From contig CP021224.1 of assembly GCA_003999685.1 (NCBI GenBank), positions 434,001-498,000 on the forward strand: DNA of 64,000 nt, in the 5' to 3' direction. The position numbers and the translations under genes were made by a program. Shown here one piece after another: positions 24,330 to 36,459 of the stretch (positions are counted from its first letter, which is position 1; each line of letters opens with the position of its first letter). The notes below the pieces were generated by a model. It was not told the origin of the DNA, did no database searches, and was given only the letters and a program-made list of their open reading frames with translations. This stretch comes from Taiwanofungus camphoratus (taxonomy: Eukaryota > Basidiomycota > Agaricomycetes > Polyporales > Taiwanofungaceae).

Positions 24330-27293
24330 ATGGACGCCGACCTCATCAAACTCGTAAACAAACTCCAAGACACCTTCGCTAATCTTGGTGAGACTGTTCT
24401 TTCTGGTTCTGTGGTCATACTTTGACCACAAGTCGCGTCTGAAGGAGGGGAGCTGGACATGCCACAACTGGCTGTGGTGCGTCTTGGAGTCATATGCAAT
24501 GAATGAACACCGCATTTGACCGATTATACATAGGTTGGCAGTCAGTCTTCAGGCAAATCTAGTGTCCTTGAAACGTACGTCGTCAATGACAGCGTCTTAG
24601 GAAGTACTTCACCTTAACATCCGTTCGGGATACAGGATTGTGGGGCGAGACTTCCTTCCTCGTGGCCAAGGCATTGTTACGCGCAGACCTCTAGTCCTTC
24701 AACTCATCCATACACCGGTTCCCGATACGCCGTCAGGGACACCCGCACCAACATACACAGAATGGGGTCAATTCCTCCATATCGACAAACGATTCACTGA
24801 TTTCAACGAGATTCGCCGTGAAATTGAGCAAGAAACTTTTCGTGTGGCCGGCCAGAACAAAGGCGTCAGCAAGCTACCAATTCACCTAAGAATATATAGC
24901 CCGGATGTCTTAGACCTGACGTTGGTGGACTTGCCCGGACTGACAAAGGTATTTGGGTCTACTCTGTATTCATGCAAGGAGTTGAAACTGGGACATGGTA
25001 GATCCCTGTAGGTGATCAACCCAGTGATATTGAACGTCAGATTCGCAGTCTTGTCCTAGATTATATCTCAAAGCCAAATTGGTGCGTGCTGATATGCATG
25101 TCGTCTGATTGACGGTTCTTTAACTTGGACCTGTAGTGTTATTCTCTCTGTCTCTGGTGCTAATGTCGATCTCGCCAACTCTGAGTCCTTGAAGCTTGCC
25201 CGTTCTGTAGATCCACAAGGCCGTCGTACGATTGGCGTACTCACGAAGCTTGACCTTATGGACGCTGGTACGAATGCGCTTGACATTCTCACAGGACGTG
25301 TCTACCCGCTCAAGCTGGGCTTCATTGGCGTCGTCAATCGGAGCCAGCAAGACATCAATTCAGAGAAGAGTATGAAGGACGCGCTAGACAGTGAGACCGA
25401 GTTCTTCCGGAACCACCCTGCATACAGGAACATCGCACACAAGAATGGCACACGATATCTAGCCAAGACTTTGAACCAGGTCTGCTGACGAGTGATCGTG
25501 TGCGTTTTCAGACAACTGAGCCATGATTTGTTTGTTAGGTTCTAATGAACCACATACGAGACAAACTGCCAGATATGAAAGCACGGTTAAACACGCTCAT
25601 GGGTCAAGCTCAGCAGGAGCTCAATTCGTTTGGTGATGCGGCTATTTATGGAGATAGTAACCAAGTAAGACAATATGACTTGCAGCATATAGTCCTATCT
25701 CATACGACAGCACACAGCAAGCTGCTCTTATTTTGCGTCTCATGACCCAGTTCGCACGCGACTTTGTCTCCTCTATAGAGGGGACCTGTGTCGACATTTC
25801 CACCAAGGAGCTTTCTGGCGGGGCACGAATATACTACATATTCAATGATGTATTTGGTGCTGCGCTTGCATCAATCGACTCAACACACAACCTTGATAAT
25901 CAAGACATACGTACTGCAATTCGCAACTCGACGGGTCCTAGGCCGAGCCTTTTCGTTCCCGAAATCGCATTTGATCTGCTCGTAAAACCCCAGATCAAGT
26001 TGCTGGAGGCCCCTAGTCTGCGTTGCGTAGAGTTGGTGTACGAAGAACTCGTGAAGATCTGCCATAGTTGTACCAGTACCGTAAGCCCCATTTTCGTGGA
26101 GTGATCACAACGAGCTGCTCTGATATCCGCTGTGAACAGGAACTGCAACGATTCCCACGGCTGCACTCGCAGCTTGTAGAGGTGGTATCAGAACTTTTGC
26201 GTGAACGACTGGGACCCACAACTGAATACACGCGGAGCCTGATTGATATACAAATAGCTTACATCAACACAAACCATCCGGCCTTCATCTCCGGCTCTGC
26301 AGCTGCAGCGCAACAAGTCGCTACTGTACCACCAAAGCAAGTCCCACGACGGGTGAGTTTTAAGAACGGGTTCTCCGAGTGATTGCTGACCAGCGCAGGA
26401 CAAAATGGAATTGATCCAGCCTTCATCTGTTACGTCAGCCAACGGGGTCACATCTCCGGACGATGAAGAAGACACTTCGGATGAAGTAAACGGTATCAAT
26501 GGTACTACGCCCCGTGATGCGCGTTCCGTGTCTTCAACTGTTCATGACCGCGCTCGAATAATTACGTCCGGAACTGATGTTGCGACTATGCCTCGCCGAC
26601 ATCCCTCACCCACAGCTCACCGTCACACAATCCGACACTCTTCCACTCAACCACAGGCACATACGGGGACATCTCCCCACTCTGGTACTGCCAAGGAGAC
26701 TTTCCTGAATTATTTTTTTGGACAGAATGGGCCGGGCCCGCTAGCAGGCTCGAGCGTTGATCGCACAAACCCGGTTACCGGCGTTTCTCCAGTTGGACGA
26801 GATGTTTCTGGTGGAGATCCAGCTCTATATTCGGGCTTGATGGCCGGTAAGCGGACTTTGGAGGGCAATAATGCGGCGTTTGACATGAAAAGTCTTGGCA
26901 AACATATCGAAGCTGTGCGTATGTCGCCGCTTTCTCACACTTTCTGGGCTAATACTTGTGCCTTCAAAGGCCTCCAACGAAGATTCCCAACTTAGCGTGC
27001 GAGAGGAAATGGAGACCAATCTCATTCGTTCTTTAATCGCTTCCTATTTCAACATTGTTCGCCAGACGATTCAAGACCTGGTACCAAAAGCCATCATGCA
27101 CTTTCTTGTCAACAACACATCACAACAGGTCCAGAACCGACTGGTGGCATCACTGTATAAACCAGATCTCTTCGGCGAATTGTTGAATGAGGATGAGGCA
27201 TTGGTAGCGGAGCGGACGCGGGTCAAAGCTCTACTAGACGCCTACAAGGAGGCTTTCAGGACTCTTTCGGAAGTCACGCTGAAGTCTACGTAG
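24330..27293 (+). CDS. DNM1: Dynamin-related GTPase, mitochondrial/peroxisomal fission (Dnm1-type)
   Basis: First exons: 24330-24387, 24445-24476, 24534-24574, 24636-24948; about seven more follow to 27293. The start is [20 protein letters not shown]. GTPase motifs are all present: G1 [15 protein letters not shown]2 region RRPLVLQL, G3 DLPG, G4 TKLD. The middle domain carries [12 protein letters not shown] and [19 protein letters not shown] long Ser/Thr/Pro-rich B-insert lies where a PH domain would sit in classical dynamin. The GED is at the end ([33 protein letters not shown]). The middle-domain wording and YINTNHPAF fit Dnm1 better than Vps1, whose equivalent stretch I recall as differing strongly. 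Family role: oligomerises on outer mitochondrial and peroxisomal membranes and constricts them using GTP. The frame is intact across all introns examined. Confidence 0.92.
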
Positions 27294-27513
27294 CAGATCT
27301 ACTGGGTCCATTGACCCTTTCTTTTTTGTCGGGTTTTCTATAATATGATAGTTATGCTTGCAGGTAGAAACCACGTTTGAGTTCAAATAGCACGTTTCAA
27401 TGCAACTCATAAGATCATTTCTATGTATTAACATCGCATCAAGACACGCCGACAGACATTGACATTGCTGCCCAGAATGAGATGTACACGGGACAATACG
27501 GCAAGGAGCCGTG

Positions 27514-30500
27514 TCAAACACTCGGGTCCGGCGGTTGTCCTTTCACAGCGACCCACTTCTCTTTCTCATCTCGAAGCTCCTCGGGAGAACCGCAATTCTT
27601 ACTACACTTGTCAGCTTCTCCCTCGGAGGTCAAACTTTCCTCAGTATCAGCCTCAGTGCTGCTGTCGGATTCCGAGCTAGTTGACTCAGAACCTTGCCCA
27701 TCAGATGACGCTTTGGCGACTTCTGAGTCAGTATCGGAATCCTTGGCATTTACTGTGCTCTTGGAAGACACCTCATTTCTAGCAGTTTTTTTAGCCTTGG
27801 CTCTTGCTTCCTTCTTTTCGGCTTTCTGAAAGAAACGAACACATGGTCAATGATTGGTACCCATAAATGCCGGCGAAGGACAACAATCAAACCTCCTTAG
27901 CAGCCTTCTCTTCTTTCTTCAAGGGATGAAGTTTCTCTCAGTTATAAGGTGATGGATGCCATAGCCAATAGTTGAAGTTAACTGACCTCCTTTTCTTCTT
28001 TGTCCTCCTTCTGCAGGAAAGTCGACTTTCAGTCGGGGATGAAGAGGATATATCCTATGCAACTGACCTCTTTCTTGGCCTTGTCTTCCAGCTGCGAGCC
28101 AGTTGAATCTCAAATCAACGAGTTTGTTACAGAAAGGGCAGAACACATACCTCTTTCTTCTCTTTTGCTTCGCGCTGATAATATCTTGTCAAGCGCAGTA
28201 TATATCAGATAGACTCAATGACTTACTTCCTCCTTCTCCTTCTTCAACTTAGCACGAGTCTCACGCTCTTGTACAACCCTTAAGAAGAATTAGAAGTGAT
28301 GGAGGAGTGGAATCTCAACCATGCATACCAATCAGCCACTTCGTCTACGCATTCTCGTGGGCGGGTCTTATTCTTGAGAAGATAACCCTGCAGGGCAGCA
28401 ACCTGATGCACGCCCTTGTCAAAAAATAGAAGGGAAGACAGTGGATGAAAAGACTCACACTTAACTCGCTTTCGGGAATCGCATCCGCAAAACGCTTAGC
28501 AAGCTCGGATATTTCTTCCTCAGAAAGAAGGGGAATGGCATGGGAAGCACGCTTGCGCTTGGGCACAGCAAGGCCATCTGATGGCGTCGGCTCATCACCG
28601 GGCTTGGGCGAAGGCGTGGAAGGAGAAAGCGAAGAGCCATCGGTCGAGGGCTTTGCAGGGAAGAAGCATTTGAAAATCCCCTCCGCTTGCCACTTCGTGG
28701 CATGTTTGAAGTTCACCCAGACGTCCATGCGGCCGGGACGGCTGAGTGCGGGGTCAAGACGCTCGATGTGATTGGTTGTAGCGAAGAGCAGACTATGCGA
28801 GCCATTCTCAGCAGATCCGATGTAAACATGAGGGACATAGCATGCAGCTCACCGGCCCTCAGCGGCTGCTACTCCATCAAGACTATTAAGCAGCCCACTG
28901 AGACTCAAAGTAGATCCGTCGTTGTTTTCATCTTTGTTTTTCGCAGTCGATGTGGAATTCGAAGAACTGCTGGTGGTGGGAGCGCCTGTAGACGTGTCGT
29001 CACGAGACACACCGCGTGTGAAAGCAGCATCTAGGTCTTCTAGAAGCAAAATACATCTAGCAGTTGAGCGGCTTCAGTATCTCGTGAGTCAATGATACGG
29101 GGACGGTTGGCACCTCGACGGTACATTTCCCATAAGGGTTGTCAAAGTGTTATCACTCATGCTTCACAAGAGTTGTCATGAGCAATTAGACTGTCATAGT
29201 TAGCGTGAAAGCGTACCCCTTCGAAGACAAGCTGACAACGTAAATGTCAAGACCAAGCTCGCCCGCTAAGCTGTGAATGAGGGATGTCTTGCCGCTGTGA
29301 AGTGAGGTTAGTTACGTCAGAAACAGGGACGCGTTGAGAAACAAACCTTCCCGGAACGCCATAGAGCAGGTATCCTCGGCGGAAAGGAATGCCTAACGCG
29401 GATCTGAGAGTCTACATTCATAGACATTAGTGGAAAGCCTGACCTCTTTCAGCATACCTGAAACAAACCCGTGACCATCAGCTCCAGTCGCCCAGGATAG
29501 GTACCATCCTTACCAGTCCTCTGAGCATAAGAAGTCTTGGCAGTCGGCAATAATCATATCCTTCACTCCAGGTTCCAGTACGATGGAGCTCATTGGACGT
29601 TTTTGCCGCGCGCCATTCCATCTCCAGCACCCATAGGTTCTACAGTGCGTCAGGAGGTGCCAATATCGTACGTTTACCTTTGAGGCGCTTACGTATCTGC
29701 CATGAAAATGTGCACGCGGTGCTCCGCATCTTTCTCGTACTCACGCTTCGCCTCGAGGACGAGCCGCTTGAGGATGTCGTTATTCCGCGCCACGACACTG
29801 GTGATATGTAAGAGACCCGCAAGATACAATAGGTGTCTGGAGTCATTACCTGATCTTGAGCTCTGCGTACGACCCATAATCCTGGAAGCGCTTCGTACGC
29901 GTTATCTGTCGAGGAAAGCCTATCAGAACAACTCTAATTTTCAAAACGTTGCCGTGCGCACTCGAAGCCAATGTCCGCGGTAATAGATAGTGTGCGTGGT
30001 ATCTACGGAGTAATCAAAATTACGTCATGTGATCGACAAGCAGCGGCACGCACCGAGGCTGGGGATAATCGCCACTATGGTGCATTGAACGACATGAGGT
30101 AGAGTAAATGTACTATAGCATCTGCCACTCACCCTTGCGTTTCTTTCGACCACCCAGCACAAGGTCATCATCCTCTTCCTCTTCCTCGTCTAAATCGCCA
30201 CTTGTGGATTGCGTGAGACCATGTCGGCTAACAGACCGAGTTGTGATGTCAAATTCCCGGCTACGACCCCACGCCGGTTGCTGAGTCCAATTAAGCGGGA
30301 CGGACGGGACGGACGGGACGGATCAGGGTCGTGGTGCATGGACTGACCTTTGACAGCCAATGCATCAACCTGCGACGCGAGCATTCAACACGCTACGAGA
30401 TTATTTGAGTACACAAGACCTCACCAGTCGTACGGATAATCTTCTTGACTGAAATGGGCAGTGAGGAAAAACGCTGGCGCGGATGAATTAGTTCTGTGGT

Positions 30501-30713
30501 CTCCGGTAGGCTCTTGGGCGATTGCCATTTACAGTCTATGAAGCCGTTCCACGCAGAGACCGAGGCTCGTCTGGCTGTCTCAACGGTGCCTCCAATGACC
30601 ACCAGTTTCTGTCATCTGGCATCAGCACGAATCCTGGCATAAGGCATGTAGACGATCACCAGAGTATCTTGAATAGGGCTTGTATTCGACAACAAGCTCT
30701 TGAGAGCTTCCAT
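27514..30713 (-). CDS. BCS1-like AAA ATPase
   Basis: The start at 30713 gives [18 protein letters not shown], then [15 protein letters not shown] and [20 protein letters not shown], which is the BCS1 N-terminal domain. A short acidic insert ([11 protein letters not shown]) precedes YYRGHWLR and [20 protein letters not shown]. The AAA core is complete: Walker A GVPGSGKTS, Walker [11 protein letters not shown], sensor [21 protein letters not shown]. About 13 introns were traced, each restoring the family frame. Two oddities: a Ser/Thr/Asn-rich insert of about 35 residues after Walker B (around 29000-28900), and a C-terminal extension of roughly 140 residues, first Lys/Glu-rich then Ser/Asp/Glu-rich, ending GQPPDPSV. 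Family role: Bcs1 inserts the Rieske protein into respiratory complex III. Fungi have many BCS1-like paralogs of unknown job, and the extended tail suggests this is one of them. Confidence 0.88.
30297..30322. repeat. Short GGGACGGAC tandem repeat
   Basis: Nearly three copies of the 9-mer GGGACGGAC lie inside an intron of the BCS1-like gene. It is a simple minisatellite with no visible function. Confidence 0.8.
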
Positions 30714-33700
30714 GATGAGCGTAAGCAGTAGCCTAAGGCTGAAGCTAGGATGGGCGGGGACGACAAGGGAAGGCAAGATGAGCCACTGCGTATGGTCAAT
30801 TTATAACAGCCGATTGACCTCGTGTGAGAAGGGTAACAAATTGTTGGATTGTCCGAGCGTAAACCGTGGCGCTGGAGGACGAATCGGAAATTCTCGCTCT
30901 GGATCACTTAGCGCATTCTGAACCGATCGCGAATTATGTACGAATGACGGGGTGTCTTGTACGCACAAGAGGTATTCGGGCGGCCATATGTGCATGGCGG
31001 TGAACATCCGACACTCGATATAACGGTACCTTCGAAAGACAGGTTTGGCTCAATATGGATCAAAGCCAACTGCAGAGGGTTGATTGCGAAAGTAGGTATC
31101 TCCATAAGCTTTCACCAAACATGCTTGTTGGCAAGGAACTGCTAATTTGATCAGTTATGCAATCGAAAAAAGCAGCAGCTTCGCCTCGTGCCATTACTAG
31201 TTCGTCCTCCGAAATTCAGGCCCCTTCCCAAGGGCCGATACGTGATGCATAATGATGAGCGGACAACGAAATATAAGTACTAGCATAAATGTTTCATGCC
31301 GTCTTTGTTACTACATGCATTCAAGTTGCTGAAAGAGATACATTGTGAAACTTCTCATCTGCTAATGGCTCGTCAAAAGAGTCGTAAATCATTAATTGAA
31401 ATATGGGTAACGTGCCTCCTAATTTGTAAGTGTTGCAGAATATGGCTTACATAGCTAATTTATGAGTCTTGCAAATCAATCTACACATTATCCATTTTTT
31501 ATGCCGCGCCTATGTCGCCCTCTCGTCCTAGGTTTGTCGTGATATCGGATGCCCCACACATCTTATGTGTTTCACACAATCGACCTTCTGGCAATTACCG
31601 ACATGACTCATATGGGACGCGAGGCATGCCGGTCACTATTATAGTTAACTTGTAGAACCATCAATTGCAATTGCCCCGCCAGAATGGCGTCGTAGGATGG
31701 AAAGCGAACTGCACCAACTACATTAGAACAGAACTTGGCTTGTTGTTCACCACGGAATCTTGCTAGTCGGTGCAAAAGGTATTGGTAAGATCTCTATGGC
31801 TAACTGAGCAGACTCCGGGATTTAAATTGATTTTGTTAGAACCGCTGGGTCAGATCTAATCTCGACACTTGTTAAACACAAGCCGCCGAATTAGTGGTCG
31901 TGAAGAAAGGAGTCTATAAGATGCAGATCTAAGTACTACATTCAGAGCTGCTGGTGCTTCAGCTGCAGCATACAGCTCACTTTGGCTTCATACAAATCCG
32001 AACAGCGATAAGACGTAAGCAATCGTATGGGCTCGTCTGTAATTGGGCGAGAAATGTTTATCAGAAGTAACGCACTCACTTGTAACAACGTACTCGGGTA
32101 CGCGTCAAACACAACGAGGTCCAAGCAGCAGTGGAGTTACTTCATCCATTACGTCTGGTGGCGAAAGGAACACAACCTCGAACAAGAATTAGTCTAGATA
32201 ATCAGAATGAGGTTCACATCGTGTCACATCCAAAACCGGAGTCGGAGCTGACATACGGACGTTGCTGCCGGTCACGGTGCATGCTTTACAAGCAGGATTA
32301 CCAGTGGAATGGTGTATAAGGATTCGAAGTTGAAGGCAAGACGACGTGGGTCCGTCGAACCCGTGGTGACACCTAGCCAACGAAAAAAGTAAGATGCCAC
32401 TCCAGATACGCCCATTTACATGGGTGCTCAGCGGAGAAACTGATTATGACAGTCCAGGACAGATCGCAGCCAGAGAGAACAACGATATAGCATCGACACT
32501 ACGGGTCTCAATTGTCACCTCATGAATAGAATAATATAGCGTGAGGCACTAGTCATTGTGGGCAGAATACTAGCACCGGACCCAGTATGATGATCGTCGC
32601 CACAGAAATGGATAGACATGCTTTCTTGCACGGTGAAGGCCTTTTTATCATGAATCCGGAGACGAGGCAAGCATGGTGTAATGGGGAAAAGATAGAATTT
32701 CGGACCCTAGATGGCAAGAGGTGACCTGATAAGGTAGAGTCCACATAAGTGAACCTTGTAAGCCAGCGTATCGCAACTATCGGCAGTAGACTTTTGGAGG
32801 CGTCTGTTTGCATGCGCAGAAGAGGTCCGCAGTGATCGTGCAATTATGAAGTCCCGCTTGGTATAAACGGATCCAGTCGTTTATGTCTCAGACAAATACG
32901 AATCTAGTTACATTACATAAATCAAATACATCACCTTCGTCCACACACGAGTAATATGATTGTGAGGTGTCTCCATCTCCAGAAGGAAACAGAGTCTGGG
33001 CCAGCTATAACCCGGTCAAGTGAAACATATCGAGGGTACTGTGTGTCAAACCATACGGTAATGGAGCGCGAGTCTTCGATAGATGACTATGGCTCAAGAA
33101 CGTCTATCAGAACATCCAGGACCCCACTGCAGCGACGCAAAGATGTGTGATTCTCTGTGATCCACGTCAAGGTCCCGTAGCATGATGATATGGGAAGGGT
33201 ACCAGCCTGTGTGAAGAAATACATCCTACAAGTTTCCGCGTGTCGACGACGCGTGGGCGTAGATGAAGACAATTGAGCGCGCACAAGCTTACGCTGACAT
33301 ACATTTTCCAGTAAGGATTTCACAAGTTCACACACAAAACGAAGAATAGTACGTTTTACTGAACGAAGCTGTATGCGTTTCGTAAACTACTCGCATTCAT
33401 TGCACACGTGGGAGCTATGCCATAAGTTGTCACGGAGTGAGGGATTGCAGGTGTCACTTACCAAATGACTGGTTGACTTCAGTGGCCCAGATGTGAACGC
33501 AGGTTTTCGTAAATGAGAAGAGGCTAACACAACCTTAAGTAACGAGCACTTGCATTCCCATAGGCCGAGGGCTATCTAGACGCAGGAAGTCATTCATGCA
33601 GTCAGGAAGACGAAGAAAAACAGGCCATTGCAAGACTACCGTACGTAGAAAACAGAGGAACTGGTATAAGGACGTTCACGTGAGTGTCGGAAATGGGTCT

Positions 33701-33846
33701 GAGAACGCGCTGCATCTCAAAAGTACTTCGGGCGCTAAAAGTGTAATGAAGTACAAGCCGGTGAGAAACCTAACGGACAAGAGTCAGTCTATTTGCCACG
33801 ATACCTATAGCTGGTCGATACCTACCTTTAGCAATAGGCTTCAGGA
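30714..33846. other. Gene-poor 3.1 kb stretch, nothing identified
   Basis: Between the BCS1-like gene start and the SYS1 3' end I see only short frames (up to about 95 codons) with no recognisable motif, plus AT-rich parts around 31250-31550. No repeat or RNA gene was recognised. Confidence 0.4.
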
Positions 33847-34669
33847 CTAGTCGCGTCTGAGAAGACTGCCCATTTCTACGTCTTCTTCTGCATCTGATGA
33901 AGCCACTGCGAGGCCATCCGACATCTCTCTCTTTACACACAACTGCTCCGCCACGATTACCATTAATGCCACACCGGAGACCATTATTATCCAAAAAAAT
34001 AATGATGAAGGGAGAGAATTCGAATAATATGTCGTCAGCACGAGATGGTTGAACATGAGCGTCAATGAGAAGTCGAGAATCAGACGTGGCCGTCGAATTA
34101 GGGTGCACAGATAATAGATGCTGAGCAAGTAGCTGGTCAACGCCATGCTTATCCATGGCGCTGTCATGAGAAACTCACTCAACCACAGACGTAGCCATCC
34201 AGCAGGCAGCAATTAACCATCCCCGTAGTGGATCTATCTTGCCGTCCCACTGGCCCCCTTGCAGGTCTCCAGAGCCTACTTGCTTTCCGCCACTCCACAC
34301 CGTATTCCAAGAACTCCAGGAATCTCGGCCTTGTGACGTGCGTGAAGTAGACCTACCAGCCATTTCACGCCAGTCCATCACCATGCCTAAGGGACAAGAC
34401 CTTGCCAGTGAATTCCTACGCCTCGATGCAGAAAATTAGTTGCATACCGACATTAGCAGCACCTCCCTCGTATTCCAACGAACTTGACTCAGCAAATACG
34501 GAGAGCATTGGCGGAACTAGGATTGAGAGTGTAAGGTAGTGCAATGTCTGCATAGCCACTATCTGTTATATTAGTTTTTAGTCTGTATATCTAACCGAAC
34601 CCAGAGAAACGTTCTGCACTGGACCTGAGAGATCAACAGAACAGGATCCCACCCTGAAGACTTAGCCAT
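33847..34669 (-). CDS. SYS1: Sys1-family Golgi membrane protein
   Basis: The start at 34669 gives MAKSSGWDPVLLISQ, joined to IVAMQTLHYLTLSILVPPML, then SLEYEGGAANVGMVMDWREM, WDGKIDPLRGWLIAACWMAT, and after the last intron VVDIYYLCTLIRRPRLILDF. Four exons are joined by short GT-AG introns. Four hydrophobic segments fit the Sys1 topology. The signature RRPRLILDFSLTLMFNHLVL, followed by TTYYSNSLPSSLFFW and AEQLCVKREM, is strongly family-like. Family role: Sys1 sits in the trans-Golgi and recruits the small GTPase Arl3/ARFRP1, acting in Golgi-endosome traffic. The Gly/Ser-rich loop (VWSGGKQVGSGDLQGGQ) is a luminal or cytosolic insert seen in fungal members. A 1.5 kb inverted-repeat element begins only 54 bp upstream of the start codon. 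Confidence 0.9.
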
Positions 34670-34723
34670 GTAGGTTCAAGATGAACAAGCCTGAGGCCAA
34701 CTTCCATGAAATTACAGTACTTA

Positions 34724-36230
34724 TTGCCGTTTTCACGAAATCTGTCGCGCGGCCAAATATGCGTAAATTTTTGCCTCGACTGCATCTGCAGCACCTTCGA
34801 CTTCAAATCAGGATATCTCTCGAACGGCTCAGCATTTTCACATTCTGTCAACGGATTTGGATTCTACTCGTCGACATGGAGGGCCTGGTGCTCACTATGT
34901 CTTTATCTGGCTACTAGGTCATGGTCGGCTGTCTGTGTGCACTCCCGAGCAATCGAATTTACACTCAACGAACGGTTCGGATGGTCTTATGAACTGACGG
35001 AGAGGTGCTGGATAGATGGTGGGCAGGGCTCCATGCAGATTTTGGGGAGGAGACATGGCTGGAAAGGTGAGGTTTGATATGTATACCTTAGACAGGAGTT
35101 CCTTTCACGTTTTGCCATTTCATTTCAACATCCTGGGCATATGTATTGTAATTCATCATAGCAGAGTGTCCTTGGATTGTACACAATACAAAAAATTGGG
35201 TTCAATGTCGAATTATTAGTGAGGACATACGTTGGTTACTGTGGGCTAGAAATTTGTTCGGCGTCACAATGCTCAATGTTGGGACAGCTGAAGCTGGTTC
35301 ATAACGCTCTGGGATATTGTAAGAGTGTTTTGAAGTGTCTGAATAGTGCACACAATGGTCAGAGTTCTCCAGAGGGTGTACTATACCACAAGCCAATCAC
35401 ATACGTAGTGCACACCACGAAAACAACCAAAATAGAGCATATTTGCTTACAAAAATTATACGTTGTCTTGCCTGTAGTCCATATACAGTATTTCCGTCAC
35501 TTCTGAGAGCTGTCTGAGTGTCCCATTCAACACGGACGCCGTTTGGAGCTGTAGAGTATGCATCAGAAGTCAATATAGCGGTTAGATACCAACCCTGCTG
35601 GTACCATGCCCTCCAGCTTAACAATTATAAACCAATTCCGTTGGTAGAAAGTAAATTTGCCGAGTTATTCAAGAGATCTCGCAATTCAAAGCCGGAGATG
35701 GTGCAGACACAGCTGAGATGAAAATTTGTGTCTATTCAATCATGCAGCTCACTTCCAGGAAATAGAAATATGTTCTGAAAATATTATATAACAGTCTGGT
35801 ACACAACCATGCAAGATGCATGAGGAAGAAGAGCAGAAAAGGCAGATATAATTATTGTCCAAGTGGCATGCATCGTACCTCACACTTCGAGCCACTTCTC
35901 CTCCTCAAAATCTGTATGGAGCCCTGCCCACCATCTATCTAACACCTCTCCGTCAGTTCATAAGACCATCCGAACCGTTCGTTGAGTGTAAATTCGATTT
36001 GAAGCTCGGGAGTGCACACAGACAGCCGACCATGACCTAGTAGCCAGATAAAGACATAGTGAGCACCAGGCCCTCCATGTCGACGAGTAGAATCCAAATC
36101 CGTTGACAGAATGTGAAAACGCTGAGCCGTTCGAGAGATATCCTGATTTGAAGTCGAAGGTGCTGCAGATGCAGTCGAGGCAAAAATTTACGCATATTTG
36201 GCCGCGCGACAGATTTCATGAAAACGGCAA
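34724..36230. mobile_element. Foldback/MITE-like element with ~350 bp terminal inverted repeats
   Basis: The arms 34724-~35077 and ~35877-36230 are inverted copies of each other, differing by only a handful of substitutions and one 4 nt indel near 34951. The outermost bases read TTGCCGTTTTCA at each end and both sides are flanked by TA, which fits a TA target duplication. The roughly 800 bp core holds no recognisable transposase, so this looks non-autonomous. Long-arm DNA elements with TA duplications are usually assigned to the Tc1/mariner group; that family call is inference. The close match between arms suggests a young insertion or ongoing gene conversion. It fills most of the shared upstream region of SYS1 and the dipeptidyl aminopeptidase gene. 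Confidence 0.8.
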
Positions 36231-36459
36231 TATATTTGAAAACTCGGAATTGCGCGGATGGTTGCATCTCAAACGCTACTTGTTCACCGCCATTCAACTT
36301 GGGCCATCTTCGCAGGAGAGTTCGTGCCCTTGTTCAGTTTTCTTTCGCGGCTAGCGGACGTTTGCTTAGTCCCCGGTACTAGCGAAGCTATACGTACTCC
36401 TGATTCACGTCTTGGAGAAACCGTAACGCTTTTCAAAGGAACTTGTAGTTCTCGGCAGT

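Noticed and set aside
24330-27293. Assignment of the dynamin to Vps1
   Set aside because: The start MDADLI recalls Vps1, but [37 protein letters not shown] and YINTNHPAF fit Dnm1 instead.
30297-30322. Tandem repeat as a CRISPR-like array
   Set aside because: The unit is 9 bp with no spacers; it is a simple intronic minisatellite in a eukaryotic gene.
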